From: Lachnospiraceae bacterium
Lineage (GTDB): Bacteria > Bacillota > Clostridia > Lachnospirales > Lachnospiraceae
Length of the DNA stretch: 64,000 nt
Direction: 5' to 3'
Assembly: GCA_017387565.1 (NCBI GenBank)
Contig: JAFOEY010000018.1
Coordinates: 43,374-107,373, forward strand
Shown here: positions 63,858-64,000 of the stretch, piece by piece
Position numbering within the stretch: the first letter of the stretch is position 1
How the letters are laid out: every line of letters starts with the position of its first letter
The notes under the pieces: model-generated
The model's input: only the letters and a program-made list of their open reading frames with translations
Told to the model about the DNA's origin: nothing
The model's database searches: none
Made by a program: the position numbers and the translations under genes

Positions 63858-64000
63858 TTATGATGTTGGGGTCAAAAGGTATTTTGACCCCATGATACCA
63901 ACGGATTGCTACGCACTTTGTGCTCTCGCAATCCGTAAACAATCGAAATCCGCCCTAATCGGGCTACTTTCTCATGTTTTGCGGGTCCCAAAGTCATACT
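63858..64000. repeat. Dispersed multi-hairpin repeat, full 5' part, runs off the window
   Basis: TGATGTTGGGGTCAAAAGG, the GGGGTCAAAA/TTTTGACCCC stem, GGATTGC/GCAATCC and the AATCCGCCCTAATCGGGC and GCGGGTCCC modules follow in the order seen at 51,979 (reversed). The other end would lie beyond the window. Confidence 0.88.

Overview
The window looks like a chromosome segment from a low-GC, anaerobic, Gram-positive Clostridia species, most likely Lachnospiraceae or a close relative. The pointers are strong AGGAGG-type ribosome binding sites, several TTG starts placed behind perfect Shine-Dalgarno sequences, an AbrB/SpoVT-type regulator, bacteriohemerythrin, oxygen-sensitive radical SAM enzymes, an iron-dependent alcohol dehydrogenase, and a UMF1-type transporter. 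This is inferred from gene content only. I saw no rRNA, tRNA or CRISPR array.

Positions 1 to about 10,750 are the right part of an integrated element. On the minus strand lie type I restriction genes (hsdR and the start of hsdM) and a serine-recombinase-like protein that has lost its catalytic residues. On the plus strand, tandem promoters inside a 68-bp repeat lead into a small ORF, a large serine recombinase and seven small cargo genes. Three of the cargo genes follow near-identical double-hairpin leaders. The element ends inside an abrB-like regulator gene, which is truncated at 10,742 and is the likely integration target.

Positions 11,000 to 19,600 hold ordinary chromosomal genes: transporter, phospholipase C-like protein, MutS-like ATPase with a TetR regulator, double hemerythrin, HAD phosphatase and a frameshifted PAS protein. 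Positions 19,587 to 30,700 are a compact eight-gene minus-strand operon: Ser/Thr kinase, coiled-coil membrane protein, BspA-like leucine-rich-repeat protein, coiled-coil protein, zinc-ribbon/FHA-like protein with a HEPN-like RxxxxH motif, radical SAM activase-like protein, ClpB-type AAA+ ATPase and PP2C phosphatase. This is my best candidate for an undescribed system. Positions 30,769 to 33,660 are a visibly more GC-rich block of broken genes, including a histidine kinase remnant.

Positions 33,600 to 64,000 are housekeeping and signalling genes: RlmD-like methyltransferase, YhaM-like exonuclease, a degenerate HtrA-like protein, mutS2 (probably leaderless), a two-component pair, trmL, an Lrp/aminotransferase operon, an AIR-synthase-like protein, VanW, a DnaQ-like exonuclease, endonuclease III, B12/radical SAM, HD-GYP, GGDEF, an iron ADH, a CDF metal exporter behind a NiCo-type riboswitch, a chemoreceptor and a BMP-type lipoprotein.

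Two non-coding repeat families run through the chromosomal part. One is a dispersed multi-hairpin element of about 110-160 bp (nine intact or degraded copies seen, two of which supply a gene's stop codon). The other is a foldback element of 225-270 bp, found twice, each time exactly between convergent genes, with long arms that differ between copies yet still pair within each copy.
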